Source of the DNA: Lewinellaceae bacterium
GTDB lineage: Bacteria; Bacteroidota; Bacteroidia; Chitinophagales; Saprospiraceae
Length of the DNA stretch: 64,000 nucleotides
Reading direction: 5' to 3'
Assembly (NCBI GenBank): GCA_016711435.1
Contig: JADJSY010000028.1
Span: 27,913 to 91,912 of the forward strand
Both the position numbers and the translations under genes were made by a program. Under the pieces are notes generated by a model. That model searched no databases, had not been told where the DNA came from, and was given only the letters and a program-made list of their open reading frames with translations. Shown here piece after piece: positions 62,459 through 64,000 of this stretch. Within the stretch, counting starts at the first letter, position 1; the number at the start of each line of letters is the position of its first letter.

Positions 62459-64000
62459 GAGGACCTCCACCGCCCTTTCATCGACGACGTTATCCTCCTC
62501 TCCCCCACCAACCGCCCCATGCGCCGCGAACTCGACCTCATCGACGTGTGGTTCGACAGCGGCTCCATGCCCTATGCCCAATGGCACTATCCCTTTGAGA
62601 ATCAGGAAGTATTTAAGAATAATTTCCCGGCCAATTTCATTGCGGAAGGCGTGGATCAAACCCGCGGCTGGTTTTACACGCTGCACGCGATTGCCACGAT
62701 GGTATTCGATTCGGTGGCGTTTAAAAACGTCGTTTCCAACGGCCTGGTGCTCGATAAAGAGGGCAACAAAATGTCCAAGTCCAAAGGCAATGTGGTGGAT
62801 CCGTTCGAGACGATTGCCGAATTTGGGGCCGACGCCACGCGCTGGTACATGATGGCCAACGCCAATCCATGGGACAACCTGAAATTCGACACAGGCGGCA
62901 TCCTGGAAGTGCGGAATAAACTGTTCGGAACCTTGTTCAACACTTACAACTTCTTTGCTTTGTACGCCAACCTCGACGGCTTCAAAATGGACGAGTCCAA
63001 AGTGTTGCCGTATGACAAACGCACGGAACTGGACCGCTGGGTCATCTCCAAACTGTACTCGCTGGTGGCCGAATACCACGAAGCGATGAACGACTACGAA
63101 GTGACCCGCGCCTGCCGCGCCATCGAGGAATTTGTGGATTTACACCTGTCCAACTGGTTTGTGCGCCTGAGTCGCCGCCGTTTCTGGAAAGGAGAACTCA
63201 ATGAAGACAAAACCGCCGCTTACCAGACGCTTTTTGAGTGCCTGATGGTGGTCGGACAACTGATGGCCTCCGTCGCGCCGTTTTTTGCCGACTGGCTGTA
63301 CCGCAACCTGACCGCGCCGATCAAAGACGCAGCCAAAGCGAACAACACGCCGCTGCGCCATGATTCCGTACACCTGGGCGACCTGACTTTGCCCGATCCT
63401 TCCAAGGTGGACAAAGACCTGGAAAAACGCATGGACTACGCCCAGCGCATCTGTTCGCTGGCGCTGAGTATCCGCAAAAAAGAAAAAATGCGCGTGCGCC
63501 TGCCCCTGCAAAAAATCCTGTTGCCGGTGCTGGATGAGGCCTTTATCGCCGAAGTGGATGGCGTGAAAGACCTGATTTTGAGTGAAATCAACGTCAAGGA
63601 AATCGAATTCATCACCGATGCAAGCGGCCTGCTGAAAAAAGGCGCGAAAGCGAATTTCAAAACCCTGGGCGCCAAACTCGGCAAGGACATGAAAGACGCG
63701 GCGGCGCTGATCGCCAATTTCAGCAACGACGACATCAATACGCTGGAGCCATCCGGCTGGCTGAAAGTACTGATCAACGGCAATGAATACACGCTGACGC
63801 CGGAAGACCTCATCATTTCCACCGAGGATTTACCCGGCTGGAAAGTGGCTTCCGAAGGCGCGCTGACGGTTGCACTGGACGTAACCATGACGCCGGACTT
63901 ACAGGCCGAAGGTACCGCCCGCGACCTCGTCAACCGCATCCAGAATATCCGCAAGGAAAAGGATTTCAACGTGACCGACCGTGTGACGGTGACTTTGGAA
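62459..64000 (+). CDS. ileS: Isoleucine--tRNA ligase, part 3 (C-terminal, cut by window end)
   Basis: Resumes EDLHRPFIDDVILLS, DLIDVWFDSGSMPYAQWHYP, then the second class I signature LDKEGNKMSKSKGNVVDPFE (KMSKS), and the anticodon-binding region (ATRWYMMANANPWDNLKFDT; LDRWVISKLYSLVAEYHEAM; IEEFVDLHLSNWFVRLSRRR). The frame is open to the last base of the window (VTVTLE), so the end of the gene is not seen. No further frameshift in this part. Confidence 0.92.

Overview
The window looks like a chromosome segment of a Bacteroidota bacterium, most likely in or near Saprospiria (Haliscomenobacter/Lewinella-like); the rank below phylum is inference. Evidence for the phylum: a TonB receptor paired with a DUF4249 lipoprotein, two carboxypeptidase-regulatory plug/barrel receptors of the 'outer membrane beta-barrel' type, a type IX secretion C-terminal domain, Bat-type VWA/TPR genes, and several promoters with the Bacteroidota -7 box TANNTTTG. 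No tRNA, rRNA or CRISPR array was seen.

Layout. 1-4112 is a minus-strand conflict (immunity-like) locus: a SIR2-like protein with a C-terminal EAD11-type adaptor domain, 4 nt from an nSTAND1 ATPase with a membrane segment and coiled coil, whose broken C-terminus is an FGE/SUMF1 (C-lectin fold) domain ending in a stretch that looks like a diversity-generating-retroelement variable region. 4894-12478 holds envelope proteins (TonB receptor + DUF4249 lipoprotein, a second receptor, a small barrel). 13214-25059 is housekeeping and unknowns: fhs, radC, folB fused to a CWC cysteine motif, a CoA-binding protein, dcd, a T9SS-sorted protein, htpG. 25662-35298: a lipoprotein/large secreted protein pair, alkaline phosphatase, leucyl aminopeptidase, a JmjC/cupin hydroxylase, a small barrel, a monooxygenase-like protein and a multi-pass membrane protein. 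35400-42263: purQ, nadB, a membrane glycosyltransferase, a nucleotidyltransferase-GHMP kinase fusion and an ATP-grasp ligase. 42421-50335: batB/batC-like genes, an ECF sigma factor with a membrane-anchored barrel partner, a glucosaminidase, rsmG, a TPR membrane protein, hsp20. 50684-64000: an enoyl-CoA reductase-like SDR, another receptor, an SH3 protein, birA, rsfS, ftsH, and ileS, which runs off the right edge.

Intergenic DNA is unusually rich in structure. At least a dozen long palindromes have arms made of short words repeated two to five times, a different word in each palindrome; most sit at the 3' ends of genes. Two dispersed families (a 50-70 bp CAAATGCTTGATTATCAACAC/GATAAC family and an ~80 bp GTGCAAAATTAGTTGATGG family) recur before or after genes, and a ~165 bp MITE-like element with GGTTGTGTCAAAAG ends occurs twice.

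Two further points stand out. ileS is preceded by an 18-codon open frame with six isoleucine codons and a terminator hairpin, the layout of a transcription attenuator. ileS is also interrupted by a decayed DUF559 (Vsr-like endonuclease) sequence plus a GC hairpin. Many genes, including essential ones, carry single-base frameshifts, often at homopolymers, so long-read consensus errors are likely; 'broken' calls should be read with that in mind.
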